This document shows positions 43,768-55,209 of a stretch of 64,000 nucleotides of DNA, piece after piece. The stretch spans positions 28,024,001-28,088,000 of the forward strand of contig OZ316893.1 of NCBI GenBank assembly GCA_973895155.1, given 5' to 3'. The notes under the pieces are model-generated. The model was given only the letters and a program-made list of their open reading frames with translations, did no database searches and had not been told where the DNA came from. This DNA comes from Marsupella aquatica. Taxonomy: Eukaryota; Marchantiophyta. How positions within the stretch are numbered: the stretch's first letter is position 1; each line of letters opens with the position of its first letter. Position numbers and translations under genes: made by a program.

Positions 43768-44918
43768 CAGAGAATATCACTATAAGCGTATAGTCCTGTC
43801 ACGTCCGTCAATTTCACTGCACTGTCCTGTCACATCGGTCAATAAGCAGAATGTAGTCAATGCACTGCGCTGCACGCGACTGGTCGCGTGACCCTAGAGG
43901 TACCACACATACCGGCAATAGACTATGCATGGTCCATCAATCATGTCAAATGAATGAGAATGACCACAATCGATTATGATCAATCATTTCACATCCACTC
44001 AGAACAAATGAGTGGACAGTCAGTAACTACTAAGGACAGTAGTGCTAATAAGCGCCAGTAAAACGTCCGTGAACTGCATTGTCCTGTCACAACCGTCAAT
44101 AAGTAGGCAGAATGTAGTCAATGCACTGCCCTGCACGCGACTAGTCGCGTGACCTTAGTCAGAGGGTGTAGGGATAACAGGGTCTACGACGTAGAAGCTA
44201 GAAGGCTAGGCCCAAACTCTAGCTCGTACTTGGTACTTCATAAGTAAGATACGATTGCGCGTGAGACAGGAAGATACAATTATGGATCTAAAGGCATGTC
44301 GCGTGACCTTAGTCAGAGGGTACAGGGTCTACGACGTAGAATCTAGAAGGCTAGGCCCAAACTCTAGCTCGTAATTGGTACTTCATAAGTAAGATACGAT
44401 TGCGCGCGAGACAGGAAGATACAATTACGGATCTAAAGGCATCACACATACCGGTAAAGATAATGCATGGTCCGTCAGTCATTTCAAGTGAATGAGAACG
44501 ACTACAATCGATTACGAACAATCATTTCAACTCCACTCAAGAAAAATGAGTGGACAGTACCAGTTTACCAATGAGTGGACACCGGACAGTCAGTAACTAC
44601 TGACCTTCATAAGAAATCTCAGTACTTCACTAGCAATCAGTATTCCCGGGACGGTCGCCAAACATGAAATTAAAGCCATAATTAGAGGACAATTGAACTT
44701 CCCGCCAATTCTAATACGCACCAGTCAAACGCGCACCCTCTTCTAGAAACCACTATGTACAATGACTAGTGGAGACTAAACAGTATAAAGCATTGAGATG
44801 ATCCCTATTGCTCATTCCCCCACGCATTCCACTTTCTGGCTACTGGATAATCTATTCGCACATAAGCTCTCTCATTTCCAATTCTTAGTCTCGGTCAGCA
44901 TCTCTTGTTTGAAGGGCG
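43768..44918. promoter_or_regulatory. Divergent intergenic region with duplicated blocks
   Basis: Lies between the minus-strand DUF7869-like gene and the plus-strand gene at 44,919. Two ~160-bp near-copies (about 44,140-44,290 and 44,298-44,447, sharing tctacgacgtagaa and cataagtaagatacgattg) and further paired blocks (cctgtcac...gtcaataag; gaatgag-acgaccacaatcgatta) occur. Palindromes cacgcgactggtcgcgtga (43,873) and cacgcgactagtcgcgtga (44,133) sit here. A tataaa near 44,784 could serve the gene at 44,919. Confidence 0.5.
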
Positions 44919-45461
44919 ATGACTACTTTGCTGAGCTCAAAGAATGAGGATGTTTCGACGGACGATTCAGAAGGTTCGACGTATCGAATTCGTGGTACTC
45001 CTTACAAAATGTGTCAGCGATGTAATATAATGTTTATGGTGACTAAATCGGGTCAAATGTTTTGTGAGAGACGACATTGTTTGCCACATTTGTCGATGGA
45101 AGATCAGATGGAGACCAATCCGATAGAGATGACTACAAAGATGGCATCAGGGGAGAAGTTAAAGGGCAAAGCCCTCGTGGAATCCGTTTCGAGGGGGGAG
45201 AAGTTGAAGGCCAAAGCATGCGTCGAATCCATTTCGGGGGAAGTAGCAGCAGACGCTAAGATAGTCAAGAAGGAGGCCAAGAAAGTGGACGCACCGAAGA
45301 AAAGGCAATTAGAGATGAACGAAGATTCTGATTTGTATTACAGAAAGAGCAAGCCGAGAAAATCTATGGACGTTAGGACTTGGGCAAAGGAAGAATTTCT
45401 GGATTCAAGGGAATCCACACCAGACACCGATGAGTGGATGCCTTCATCTTGGAATGACTGA
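44919..45461 (+). CDS. Small Cys-rich protein, function unknown
   Basis: 180 codons, intact. Residues 32-56 hold CQRCNIMFMV, then FCERRHCLPH: a C-x2-C...C-x4-C arrangement that could bind zinc. The rest is Lys/Glu-rich, with two near-repeats (SGEKLKGKALVESVS and RGEKLKAKACVESIS), and ends acidic (DTDEWMPSSWND). A TATA-like box lies ~135 bases upstream. I do not recognise the family; it may be a DNA-binding accessory protein of the element. Confidence 0.5.
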   Translation: MTTLLSSKNEDVSTDDSEGSTYRIRGTPYKMCQRCNIMFMVTKSGQMFCERRHCLPHLSMEDQMETNPIEMTTKMASGEKLKGKALVESVSRGEKLKAKACVESISGEVAADAKIVKKEAKKVDAPKKRQLEMNEDSDLYYRKSKPRKSMDVRTWAKEEFLDSRESTPDTDEWMPSSWND

Positions 45462-45677
45462 CTCGATCGAAGTCAACAATATTTTGAGTAGTCGAAGATT
45501 AGAACTACAGATTCAAGAGTAGTTCAAGTTAGAACTTGTTATAGATACTGGGTAGCTTAAATTCCTGGATAGTGCTAGTGGATATGGATTCCACATTCGA
45601 AGTCCTTCGGGATCGATGTAACCATTTTTGCAATCAAGGAAAAATCAAGATTCCTCTGACTGACAATTCGCTAGGCT

Positions 45678-46640
45678 GTCGACTACAATAAACAATATCA
45701 AAAAGACCTGCGATAAATTGGTTCACGCGACTGTGCGCGTGATGAACTACATGTGTAACCAAAAACAGGTCATCCTACTAACAAGTTGAGATCAGGCAGA
45801 TCTGAGAAATAAAGGGCGATTACGTCTAAGAGTGCAAAGCTTTCGCTGACCTCTAAAACATTAACGCGACCGGGCGCGTGATGAAACGAAGACCTCGGTT
45901 TTAAAATATATTTCTGGCCAATTCGCTGGGCAGTCGACTACAATAAACAATATCAAGATAAATTGGTTCACGCGACTGTGCGCGTGATGAACTACATGTG
46001 TAACCCAAAAAACAGGTCATCCTACTAACAAGTTGAGATCAGAAAGATCTGAGAAATAAAGGGCGATTACGTCTAAGAGTGCAGAGCTTTCGCTGACCTC
46101 TAAAACATTAACGCGACCGGTCGTGTGAATCAGAACTCGGTTTCAAAATAGATTTCTGGCCAATTTGCTAGGCTGTCGACTACAATAAACAATATCAAAA
46201 GACACGAGATAAATTGGTTCATGCGACTGTGCGCGTGACGAACTACATGTGTAACCAAAAAACAGGTCATCCTACTAACAAGTTGAGATCAAGAAGATCT
46301 GAGAAATAAAGGGCGATTACGTCTAAGAGTGCAGAGCTTTCGCTGACCTCTAAAACATTAACGTGACCGTGCGCGTGATGAAACAAAGACGTTGGTTTTA
46401 AAATAGATTGCTGGCCAATTTGCTAGGCTGTCGACTACAATAAACAATATCAAAAGACACAAGATAAATTGGTTCACGCGACTGTGCGCGTGACGAACTA
46501 CATGTGTAACCAAAAAATCAGGTCATCCTACTAACAAGTTGAGATCAGTCTGATGTGAAAAATGGACCTCGATTACGTTTCGTTTTCCTAGGCCGTCGAC
46601 TACAATAAACAATAGCAAAACGTACGGACAACTATACGCG
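45678..46640 (+). repeat. Satellite array, ~250-bp unit, about four copies
   Basis: Units start at gtcgactacaataaac: 45,678, 45,933, 46,175, 46,430 and a truncated 46,595, spacing 242-255 bp. Each full unit contains two palindromes (cacgcgactgtgcgcgtga and acgcgaccgggcgcgtga types) and the phrase aagggcgattacgtctaag. No coding frame. Confidence 0.88.
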
Positions 46641-49219
46641 TACGCCATACAATTTTAGACTAGAGAATTCATTCGGATCCTCTACTAGTACTTATGATAC
46701 ATTGCTTTTGTATTGGACTTGAAACACGGATTGATCAAAATCGGAGTGAGAAATTGGACCATAACTTCATTGACTCAATTCATGCATTGAATGCGTGATT
46801 TAAGGCAACTACTCTCCTCATTTATTGCGGAATTAATGCCTATTGATACTTACAAGTTATTCAGTTGCGTGTGGTCTTAGCAATGTTGGCAGCAACCCTC
46901 CGATGTTGGCGGAAACCCTCCTCCCAGCCAAGCCTCTTCCTTCCAGCGTAGCCTCCTCCTCGTCCCAGCCAACTAAGCCTCCTCCTTCGAACTCCAATTT
47001 CCTTGAGTATCGTGACCGAATCCCACCACCAGAGAATGACAACTTGTTGATCGTATCAAGATCAAAATCCTCGACCAGACAGTGATTTCAGAATAGGCGC
47101 TCTTTGTTGGTCCGCTAGAATGCTTCGATGAATGAGGCAGACTATGGAGGTTCTAAATCTTTGTCGTCTCGCTTCGTCGCAACTCTCCCGCTTGATCGGA
47201 TGTGCTCTCCCCAAGATTGAAGGTGACACAACAAGAACTGCGCCAGCGTTGCTTGAATGAGCTCCGCCTTTGACTGGAATAGTCGAATGATCCAATCTGC
47301 TCCACCTCAAATGTGCCTTGGATCAGCCTCCGCTGAGAGCCCAGCTAGTATCCTGGTCAGGAGAAACTGAAAATGAAGAATGATCCGTGAGCAATGAGAT
47401 CAGTCTATTGACTCCATGGAGGATGTGTTCATCTGGACTCGATTTTGATTTTGAAAATTGGTTGAGTCTCCAGTCGTGAGAATCATTGTACAGGATTGAT
47501 TTTGAATATCGGTTCTCCCCGACCGTGAGAATCGTTTTACGTTGTTTAGAGTAAGGGTTTGAATTGGCAAGATAGAGAGTGGAGTACGGATCCGGATCCG
47601 ACGGTCTCCACTACCAAAATGGAATGATTTTGAAGTTTGCCTCCACTACGTGATGGAACGATCGTGAGAAAGTTGTCGTTCGTTCACATTTTGGATTTGA
47701 ATTGGCAGATATAGTGAAGATACGGATCCGGATCCGGATCCGGGGGTCCCCACTAACAATCTTTCGGAGTTGCATAATTACCGGTTTAAATTTCAAATTG
47801 GCGATCAAATAGAAATCTCCTTTAGTACGGCAAATCAAAAGGAATCCGGTAATCTTTTTTTCACGATTGCATAGTTTGTTCAGTCGATGGTGGAGTGTAC
47901 GGAGATCATCTGGAACCTTCCTGTCGCTAGGCTGTTATTAGGGTTATGCTAAAACAATACCCTAATTAGTCCTTCCTTAGTGTCGGCGCCCACGGTCTCG
48001 AGTTCATTGTTCATTGTTGTTGTTTCTCGCTCCCTAGACTTTCGCGCGCCTGCTCTCGTCGCTCTCGCTCTCACTCTCATCGCTCTCGCTCTCACTCTCG
48101 TCGCTCTCGCTCTCACTCTTGTCGCTCTCACTCTCGCTCCTGCCCTAGATTTCATTTTTGTCGTTGCAGCTCGTTCGTTGTGGTCAGGTGCTTGTCGGTG
48201 CGTTGCAGCTCTTAGTAGTTGTCCATCATTTCAACCAGGAGCTCGTTGGCGCATTGCAGCTCGCATTTACAGCTCGTATTCACTTCTAGTTTGCTAGTTC
48301 GTTGCAGCTAGCTTTTTGAGAGTGCTTGTATCAGCTCGTGTCAGCCAATTTTAAGCTCATATCAGCTCGATCAACGTGTTTCAGCAGCTCGAACTACTTT
48401 TTGGCAGCTTGTTTTAGCTCCTTCCATTCAGCATTCAGGTTTGTTTCACCTCTTTGAATCTTCAGGTTTAGTACGCTTTTATTCATGCTCAGTTTGCCTA
48501 TCCACAGCTTTGATTGTACTTCTGAAAGAGTCTTTTTAACTCGACATAATGAGCTCCTTAGCATTAAGCACATGTTATTCAATTGGTGGCAGCGAAGCTC
48601 TATGTATAGAAGTATAGAAGCTGTGTTGTTGTTGCTTAGCATATTAATATCTTCAATCTTATATTTACTTTCTGGAATGCCGCAGCAAGGTCTTCAAGTG
48701 CTTGGACGTCAATCTCTCAGACGATTACATCAATTTTTCAGAATTCAGGTGTAATTTCTACATTTTCTGCTGGTGTTGATTGTGGTTTGCTAAAATTTCT
48801 GTTGATTGTTAAGCACAGTTTTCATAACGCGGTTTGTTTGTAAACTCAAATATGTGTGAATCATACAAACTCACTAATTAAAATACAACCTGAATCGTCT
48901 TAAGTAAGTCATTACAAACTTGCACGTTGTGAATTTAATCATATAAACTCTCATGTTATGTGAATCTCATTACACTGAATCCTTTAATTGACGAATACAA
49001 CTAGTAGACTGCTAAATTGAATCATCTTAGCTGGATCATTCTCTAAACTTTTGATATATAATAGTTTCACAATGACAGAGCTCAAACATCTGAATTATTG
49101 TAAAGTTCATGAATGAATACAAATGAATGAAATCATGCTTACTCGGATTTCCTTGTTCGTACGGATCAGTAATCACAGTTGTATCACTTAATTCTCCTAT
49201 TGTCCAAAAGTTGTTTGAG
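46641..49219. other. No recognised gene; short repeats
   Basis: Contains an imperfect duplication around 47,560-47,760 (each copy with a ggatccggatccg run), a microsatellite-like tctcgctctcactctcgtcg tract (48,050-48,145) and many agctcg-type words (48,165-48,420). A possible 5' non-coding exon ends at 48,749 before gtgtaattt. The frames here are low-complexity products. Confidence 0.5.
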
Positions 49220-50090
49220 CTGTTGACGCGACCAGTCGCGTGAAAATACTGTGAGGTTCCTTTTAGGACCAGTTGACGCGACCAGTCGCGTGTGAGAAGA
49301 AAACTGGATAGATTTACTGAGCGCGTACCATATCCAAATCTCCACAAGGAAGGTTCAGTGGATATAGTTGTTTAGGTTCAGTTGACGCGATCAGTCGCGT
49401 CAGGTAGCTCTCTCATTGACTGGTTCTGTTAGAGGAGGTAAGGTTCCTTTTAGGACGAGTTGACGCGACCAGTCGCGTGTGAGAAGGAAACAAGATAGAT
49501 TTACTGAGCGCGTACCATATCCAAATCTCCATAAGGAAGGTTCAGTGGATATAGTTCTTTAGGTTCAGTTGACGCGACCAGTTGTGTCTGAGGTAGCTCT
49601 CTCATTGACTGGTTCTGTTAGAGGAGATAAGGTTCCTTTTAGGACGAGTTGACGCGACCAGTCGCATGTGAGAAGGAAACTGGATAGATTTACTGAGCGC
49701 GTACCATATCCTAATCTCCACAAGGAAGGTTCAATGGATATAGTTGTTTAGGTTCAGTTGACGTGACCGGTCACGTCTGAGGTAGCTCTCTCATTGACTG
49801 GTTCTGTTAGAGGAGGTAAGGTTCCTTTTAGGACCAGTTGACGTGACTAGTCGCGTCTGACGTAGATCTCTCATTGACTGGTTCTGTTAGAGGAGGTAAG
49901 GTTCCTTTTAGGACCAGTTGACGCGACCAGTCGCGTGTGAGAAGGAAACTGGATAGATTTACTGAGCGCGTACCATATCCAAATCTCCACAGAAGGTTCA
50001 GTGGATATAGTTGTTTAGGTTCAGTTGACGCGACCAGTCGCGTCTGAGGTTGCTCTCTCATTGACTGGTTCTGTTAGAGGACAAAGACAT
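49220..50090 (+). repeat. Satellite array, ~188-bp unit, about five copies
   Basis: ggttccttttagga recurs at 49,255, 49,442, 49,631, 49,820 and 49,900 (spacing 187, 189, 189, then a short unit). Each full unit holds two copies of the palindrome gacgcgaccagtcgcgt, about one per 100 bp, plus ctgagcgcgtaccatatcc. It lies directly upstream of the F-box-like genes, where a promoter would be expected. Confidence 0.88.
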
Positions 50091-50193
50091 TTATGATCAG
50101 TCTCTCAAAGAATTGTTTATGCATTCTGATTTGTAGACGCGACCAGTCGCGTGAAAATAATCTCTGGGATATATCATTTTGCTGAAAAGAGTC

Positions 50194-50745
50194 ATGGGCG
50201 AACCTGGTCTGGAGAGCTTCAGATATCTATGCCCAATATTTGACGTTTTGGACAGAAGCCAAGATGGTCTACTTGCGGGATATTCTATATTTGTTGAAAC
50301 ACTACTACCTGGACTTCCAGATTTCATTGTCACGGAATTGATATGGCCTCGGATCCAGGAGACTTTTAATTCCTCGGCTAATGCAGGAAATTTCTCAATA
50401 AAGGAATTGGATGAGTTTGTAGGACTATCTTCGGTGTGTCGCAGATGGCGCCACCTTGTTGGGAATACCTATCATCTGGGTGTAATCAAGTTGAGTTTAT
50501 TAGATTTGGCTTTCCCAGGAAATCCTACTAAACCAGTCGGAAATGAGTCTCTCTCATCGACAGTTCAAAGTTTCTTCCAGAAATACTCAAGAATTAAATT
50601 CATGGGGTCAATGTCCAGAGATCTTAGGGAACTCTTCACGAAGACTTACGATGCTCTTCACCCTCTTGAAAAATGGAAATTTACAGTCAGATGCCACGAA
50701 GTTGGATACCTTGAGGGTGACATCTACGCTTTTAAGGAATTCTAG
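50194..50745 (+). CDS. F-box-like protein 1
   Basis: About 183 codons from ATG 50,194. An F-box-like segment LLPGLPDFIVTELIWPRI (residues ~35-52) is followed by the typical FVGLSSVCRRWRHLVGNTYHL helix. F-box proteins recruit substrates to SCF ubiquitin ligases through SKP1; no substrate-binding repeat is present, as the protein is short. First of three tandem paralogues; a palindrome (near 50,135) lies just upstream. No in-frame stop. The C-terminal half (FMGSMSRDLRELFTKTYDAL) aligns with the paralogues. Confidence 0.6.
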   Translation: MGEPGLESFRYLCPIFDVLDRSQDGLLAGYSIFVETLLPGLPDFIVTELIWPRIQETFNSSANAGNFSIKELDEFVGLSSVCRRWRHLVGNTYHLGVIKLSLLDLAFPGNPTKPVGNESLSSTVQSFFQKYSRIKFMGSMSRDLRELFTKTYDALHPLEKWKFTVRCHEVGYLEGDIYAFKEF

Positions 50746-50810
50746 TTAACTTACGTGACCAAGTGCGTCGTATGTCTTCTAACAATGTTTTGTGATATGA
50801 TAAAAGCAGG

Positions 50811-51317
50811 ATGAGCCAACTTTTGAATGAGGCTCGAGATTTCCTTTCATCTCATGAAAAGAAACAGAAAACAATATGGGATACGCTGGATGAAACCTCC
50901 TCTAGTCTCATTGGAGGAATACCAGATGTTTTGGTCATTTCAAACATTTGGCCAATACTCTACGAACACTTTATTTCAATTGAAAGATTGTGTGGATATC
51001 GACACCTTGATAACGATTTGGTTATCGATAGGGTCCGAGACCTTATTCGGCTTGGAGCTTGTAGCAAGAAGTGGAACTTTTTAGTTACAAATACAAGGTT
51101 ATGGGCTATCCTCAAACAAGCAAACCGGATTGTCGATGTCGCAAATGATGCTCTTTACGACATACCCGAAACTGACGAGTTGGAGTTTGACTCAGTCTGT
51201 CGAGTTATTCAACAGGATATTTCTATGCTTCCAGAAATATCTGTTCTTGGGACTACTACTTCTGACGAAATCGCATTGTTTACAAACAAATATAACAATT
51301 TAGATGAGGAAGAATGA
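50811..51317 (+). CDS. F-box-like protein 2
   Basis: 168 codons. F-box-like SSLIGGIPDVLVISNIWPIL, then DLIRLGACSKKWNFLVTNTRLW and a C terminus NNLDEEE shared with copy 3 (WLDEDE). A 3' splice-like sequence (taaaagcag) ends one base before the ATG. The gap to copy 1 has a palindrome relative acgtgaccaagtgcgt (50,753). Intact; role as for copy 1, by homology only. Confidence 0.6.
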   Translation: MSQLLNEARDFLSSHEKKQKTIWDTLDETSSSLIGGIPDVLVISNIWPILYEHFISIERLCGYRHLDNDLVIDRVRDLIRLGACSKKWNFLVTNTRLWAILKQANRIVDVANDALYDIPETDELEFDSVCRVIQQDISMLPEISVLGTTTSDEIALFTNKYNNLDEEE

Positions 51318-51429
51318 GATGTCCTAATCGAAAGGTTTGGTAGATTTTCTCAAAATCTCGGTGGTCCCAGTTCTTAATGGATAGGTTCTTGTTCTTAATC
51401 TTTTCCATATTATGCTGCAGTCCTTTGAC

Positions 51430-51906
51430 ATGAATCGAAAATCTCATCGTCAAATGATGATGGAGCGCATTGCACGTGCAAAGGTTATGAACCGAAACAT
51501 GATATGGAGTCAAGCTGAAGACCTGATACCCGGTCTTCCGGACGATATTGTCGAGAAATATATTTGGCCATTAGTCAAAGAGTTTTTCCACTGTCTTGGG
51601 AATTTGTTGGATACTACGATTAAAAATCGGGTCATGGACTTGATCGCCATTTGAACAGTCAGTAAGAAGTGGTGCCACATAGTTACTTATAGTAGTACTT
51701 GGGCGACGGTCACCTTGGTAGCTTACGACTTCACTGATAGACCAGGATATGAATCGCTTCGAAGGCATTTGACTTCACGGAGTGTAGCATTAAGATTTAC
51801 AGAATCCATCAGAACTCTCCCGCCGCTGGACATTCTGGGTGGATTTGAAGGATCTGAACTTGACACGTTTAGGAACCTTTGGTTTTGGTTAGATGAAGAT
51901 GAGTGA
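51430..51906 (+). pseudogene. F-box-like protein 3, one nonsense codon
   Basis: From ATG 51,430: DLIPGLPDDIVEKYIWPLVK, the clearest F-box-like match, then NRVMDLIAI, TGA at 51,652-51,654, and in the same frame TVSKKWCHIVTYSSTWATV to the stop at 51,904. The TGA is a CGA-to-TGA type change where the paralogues have a coding residue. A ctgcag acceptor-like site precedes the start. A palindrome relative (acgcgaccatgcacgtgt) lies downstream at 51,952. Confidence 0.65.
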
Positions 51907-52017
51907 GAAGATTGGGTCAGGATAAATGTTCATAAAATGTAATTCGGCACGACGCGACCATGCACGTGTTAGTATTTTATAATAAACGTTTAACTTTCAA
52001 TATTTGTCTGTTTCAGA

Positions 52018-53256
52018 ATGGATCCTACCGGAACCTCAAAGCGGAAAAGAGACTCGTCTAAAGCTGCTTCTCGAAAGAAAACCAAGACAAAAATGACTCC
52101 CACGGAGACATCCATACTTGCATATCGAGGAAAGTCAATCAGAGAGAGAACAACGGAGACAAAGAGTATCCATCTCTTTGAATCGACTGAGATATCCGAT
52201 TTTGGAATAGTCGTTCGCAATGGGGCTGTCCATCTTGTGGTGGCAAGAAATGATAAAGCAACAGTTTTGGAGAGATCAAAAATTCTCGGGTGTTTCTTTG
52301 AGAAGAACATGAAAGTTAAAGAGTGTACAGAGGGATTGGTTCTGCTAGTCAGCGACGACCAGCAGGAAGACAAAATAAGCATTTGTTTGGATCAAACGCA
52401 ATATGTAACCTTCAATCAACCCATAATCGATGATCTTCTAGGTGCAAGGCACGCCTTGGAAAAGGTTACTAGTGTGGGATATCCTTCCGATCCAGAGGCA
52501 TCAATGGGAGATTTGATTTGTCAATACATTATTGGCATACTTGAGTTCCAGAGAGTTCCTTTCAACCAGGGATTTCACTTGGGAAAGGCCCCGCCAGTGA
52601 GCAAGGTTGAAGTATACTCGGCGGAGAATCTTCCGAAAGTAATTACCTCAGCGAATGTCGGGGCTCTGTTTGATTCTTTCCTCAAAGAATATAGTGCTGT
52701 GAATATATTTAACAGCAAGTCATTTTTTGTTGAGACATCACGTTGTCATCTTGCACCAAACCACATCAAGTGCCGAGAGTGGAATCAGGATTACACATAT
52801 AGGCTAAAGAATTCACTCCTCTCTAATTCGGCTATAAAGTTTGAGAAGCGATGTTGCTTTTTAGTCCCTGTGAAGTGGGTTCAGTCGGAGGCCGACAGAG
52901 ATCCCGACTACAATGGGACGCCCTACGATTCATCGCCAAAGGAGGAGGACATTATGACCAGTCATTTCTGGATACTCGGAGGCCAGCACACAATAATGGC
53001 GTACAAATTGCTGAGAGAGGACGACAAAGTCAGCCAAGTTGTACGAGACGCTTGCGGTACTGTAGAAGTTGTAATGTTTTGGGCAACGCTCAACAACGAC
53101 AATAATGTTCATTTGATGGGATTATCGAAAGCTTTGAACCACTGTCATCAAACATCAATGGAAGAAGGACAGTTTCTCACCATTGTACGACAGTGTCGTA
53201 ATATCTGGAACTCATTTGGGCGGCCTGGATCACATTATCGTCATCCAAATTGGAAG
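52018..53256 (+). CDS. ParB-like domain protein, first exon of a multi-domain gene
   Basis: 413 codons from ATG 52,018, one base after a tgtttcag acceptor. The N terminus is Lys-rich (KRKRDSSKAASRKKTKTKM, nuclear-localisation-like). Near the end, SHFWILGGQHTIMAYKLL matches the G-G-Q-H signature of ParB/Srx-fold domains, and MGLSKALNHCHQTS follows as in that family. These domains bind or cut DNA in plasmid partition and phage systems, and bacterial homologues are often fused to DNA methylases. The exon ends in phase 0 at a GTATAT donor and joins 53,356 across a 99-bp intron that contains the palindrome (53,302). No stop in this exon. Confidence 0.6.
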
Positions 53257-53355
53257 GTATATAAATAACCCTCTTCGATCATATTATCGTATAAACTTTT
53301 GTCACGCGAACGGTCGCATCAAGCTTAGAATTGTCATGTTTCCATTGTTTTTCAG

Positions 53356-55081
53356 GTATTTATGAGAGCTACAAGTTTTGTTTGCCCATGGGCTCAAATG
53401 GGGAAGAACAAAATGATGAAATTTGGAGAATTGGCTCCGTTTCTCTTTACAATGGAGGACGAAACATTCAAGAAGTGGATGGAGGTCTACGAACTATCAA
53501 GGACAGGAGAGCTTGTAATTTACAACAGAATTTTACAGAGGGACGCCGTCAAAATTGTGGATAATTCGTGTGCTTATCATCTTCTGAAGAAGACGTTCCG
53601 TTCTTGTCAAGGGTGCTCAGACTCGGTTCTTTGAAAGGCAGCGGAATATATGTTGAGCGGAAGATTGTCTATACTCAAAAACCGAAGCATCAAAGTGAAA
53701 TCTGGGAAGGCGAGGAAGTCCTCTGAGGCTCCAGTGTTGTCAACGACCAGCATGAGTTTGGAGCAATTCTGTATAAAGAAGACGACGAAAGTTGAGTTTG
53801 AGATTTTATTATTGAGTAAACTCAACGGGGAAACATCCACCCGGACGGAGCTGAAAAGTCTGACAGATTCAGCGCGGAAATTGCAGGTCAAAGGAATGAT
53901 TGATCGCTTTAAGCTCGACAAGATGGTGCTGAAGCAGTTGAGAGATGCGTTGAGTGGTTATCTGAAGAAGTGCTTAAATGTAAATATTAGTAATGATAAT
54001 TTGTTGAAGGAGATCGACCCTATATTCTACAGGTTGGTCGAAGGAATACAAAAATCAATTGATAGTCAAGGAAACCAACTAGTGCGGCCGGTCGATGAGA
54101 GGCTGAAATTGCGATCCCTGCAGGATATACAAAATGTTGGGTTTGCAGACTGTATCATACGTGAAGACAAGAACCTTGCGAGCTTGATTTATTTTGATCC
54201 CTCATCAAAGGGAGATTTGCGTCCGCCAAATTGCTCATTCTATGAGGGGTTATTTCGTGCTACTAGCGAGATAGGGGCAAAACCACACCATGTGGTTATT
54301 ATTGTAGCCTCTCCCGTTGAGTCTTACTTAATCAAATGGGAATTAGGGAAGTACACACACTACGTTGCTGTTGATAGCCATTATATTCAGAAGCGGCCGA
54401 AGGAGAAGAAGCTTATTGTAACCTACGCTTTTCACAGCTTGGCCTTCAGCACAATGAGTGATCCACAAGCCCTCGAGTTCCAATTGGTCTCCAAATATCA
54501 GATTGAGAAGATAGCCAATTTTGAAGAGAGCGGCGAGTTCACGACACCTTCCCCAGAAAAGATACTTCCATTCTTTGAAAGTATTGTTAGTCAATTCGTC
54601 CAATGTGGGGAATGGGCTATATGCTTCGGTGAGGGAACGAACTTGATCCAGTGCTTAATGGTAAGTTTTGAGATTTATATTTTGGGGTTTCGATTTTAAG
54701 ATTATTTACATTATTATATTCTCAATTAATATTGTGAACTAATTTTGGCTTTTTTATAGGATGCTGGATCCAATGTAAAATATTACTGCCCTGTGGCAAC
54801 GCATAGGGAGTTGTCTTGTTTCTTGCAACACACCACGGCGACAATTGATACAACGCTGTCATTGATTGACCCAGTACGGGCTAGTATAGAAAAATGTATA
54901 GATAAATTAATGAAGTACCGTCCATCCGTAACTGCTCTCAGGGCTGATGTTTTGGATGTTCTCCACGAACAACATATCCCTGATAATCTTTGTAATCAAT
55001 TATTGCAAGAGTATGCACTCTCTGAAGATTCCGATCAATTGTACATTCGACCAACGGAGTACCCTAGTGGGCCAATCCAAG
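53356..55081 (+). pseudogene. DNA methyltransferase-like region (exons 2 and 3 of the ParB-like gene)
   Basis: Exons 53,356-54,660 and 54,760-55,081 join in phase. Helical stretch first (MDRFKLDK-like, LRDALSGYLKK), then LASLIYFDPSSKGD where beta-class N4/N6 methylases have a DPPW/Y catalytic motif. Then HHVVIIVASPVESYLIKW, GKYTHYVAVDSHYIQK, and ECGEWAIC-like FGEGTN (AdoMet motif I, F-x-G-x-G-T) with a following AGSNVKYYC strand. The motif order IV before I is that of beta-class enzymes. The catalytic motif has DPSS rather than DPPW, so activity is doubtful. A TGA at 53,632-53,634 (CTT-TGA-AAG) is in frame. Confidence 0.5.
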
Positions 55082-55209
55082 GTAAGTTACTTTTGAAACC
55101 TCTTACTTTTTATTGCGTCACGCGAACATGTGCGTGGACATTCATAACATTTCTTTTCACGCGAATATGCGCGTGAGTCATTCTTATCAAATGATTTGAT
55201 TTTATTCAG

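Noticed and set aside
47949-48297. RVRARAT-repeat protein and its opposite-strand partner
   Set aside because: Produced by the tctcgctctcactctcg microsatellite; no start context or flanking coding signal.
49220-50090. Regular palindromic repeats resembling a CRISPR array
   Set aside because: Units are ~188 bp with conserved 'spacers', there are no cas genes, and the setting is plant nuclear DNA. It is a satellite array.
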